From Eubacteriales bacterium (lineage in GTDB: Bacteria > Bacillota > Clostridia > Peptostreptococcales > Anaerovoracaceae), in assembly GCA_028872475.1 (NCBI GenBank), contig JAQYMQ010000002.1:52306-116305 (forward strand): a DNA stretch of 64,000 nucleotides, read 5' to 3'. The notes below the pieces were generated by a model. The model was not told the origin of the DNA. It did no database searches and saw nothing but the letters and a program-made list of their open reading frames with translations. Shown here piece by piece: positions 63,977 to 64,000 of this stretch. A program made the position numbers and the translations under genes. Within the stretch, counting starts at the first letter, position 1. Every line of letters starts with the position of its first letter.

Positions 63977-64000
63977 ATATTTAATTAAACTCTTTCAAAC

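Overview
The window looks like a chromosomal segment of a low-GC (roughly 30% by eye) Gram-positive anaerobe of the class Clostridia. The evidence is an A-type RNase P RNA, a Firmicutes-type 6S RNA, a WhiA/RapZ block, a dgt-dnaG-rpoD-trmK-nif3 macromolecular synthesis block, a class I glutamate dehydrogenase and a split transketolase. I see no sporulation genes. Several large surface proteins with CnaB, SHIRT and InlB-type repeats suggest a host-associated, possibly mucosal species, for example something near Anaerovoracaceae or Peptostreptococcales. That placement is inference, not proof.

Layout. 0.2-1.8 kb: a glycine-riboswitch-controlled amino acid/sodium symporter. 1.9-8.5 kb: two surface proteins, one of 1484 residues with a beta-helix head and six CnaB domains. 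8.7-14.6 kb: coaE, polA, topB and a small unknown gene on the minus strand. 14.7-16.9 kb: argR and recN on the plus strand, with an ARG-box-like operator. 16.9-25.1 kb: a minus-strand run of a YerC-type regulator, recJ, ftsX, ftsE with a long basic tail, split transketolase, nnrD and mgtE. 25.5-26.8 kb: gdhA, with codon use typical of high expression. 26.9-27.2 kb: a truncated IS200-type element. 27.3-32.6 kb: whiA, rapZ, a PHP phosphoesterase, murB, an AI-2E-family permease and a small ORF that may be leaderless. 33.0-34.5 kb: tRNA-Arg, about 1 kb of decayed mobile DNA with two integrase scars and a broken small gene, then four tRNAs. 34.6-44.2 kb: rnpB and a compact minus-strand run through nif3, trmK, rpoD, dnaG, dgt, dut and an M16 protease to a fusion of a YkvI-type membrane protein with a metallo-beta-lactamase domain. 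44.2-48.7 kb: murI, pepF, a pseudouridine synthase and a flavin reductase. 48.9-51.1 kb: an LRR/SHIRT surface protein. 51.2-61.0 kb: nadK, 6S RNA, yebC, a XerS-like recombinase, miaA, mutL and a heterodimeric ABC exporter. 61.4-64 kb: yajC, tRNA-Leu, a frameshifted surface protein, two tRNAs and 5S rRNA, which is the 3' end of an rRNA operon lying beyond the window.

Most of the window is housekeeping: DNA replication and repair, tRNA and rRNA maturation, envelope synthesis and central metabolism. The less usual items are the YkvI-MBL fusion, the FtsE tail, the surface proteins with non-LPXTG C-terminal signals (one broken by a single-base frameshift), a terminator-like hairpin in the mgtE leader without a recognisable M-box, and the mobile-element scar next to tRNA-Arg. 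I did not find a CRISPR array, prophage or recognisable defence island. All coordinates rest on reading the sequence by eye; family assignments come from motif recognition, not from searches. Several start codons were moved from the longest ORF to a better ribosome-binding site, and this is stated in the entries.
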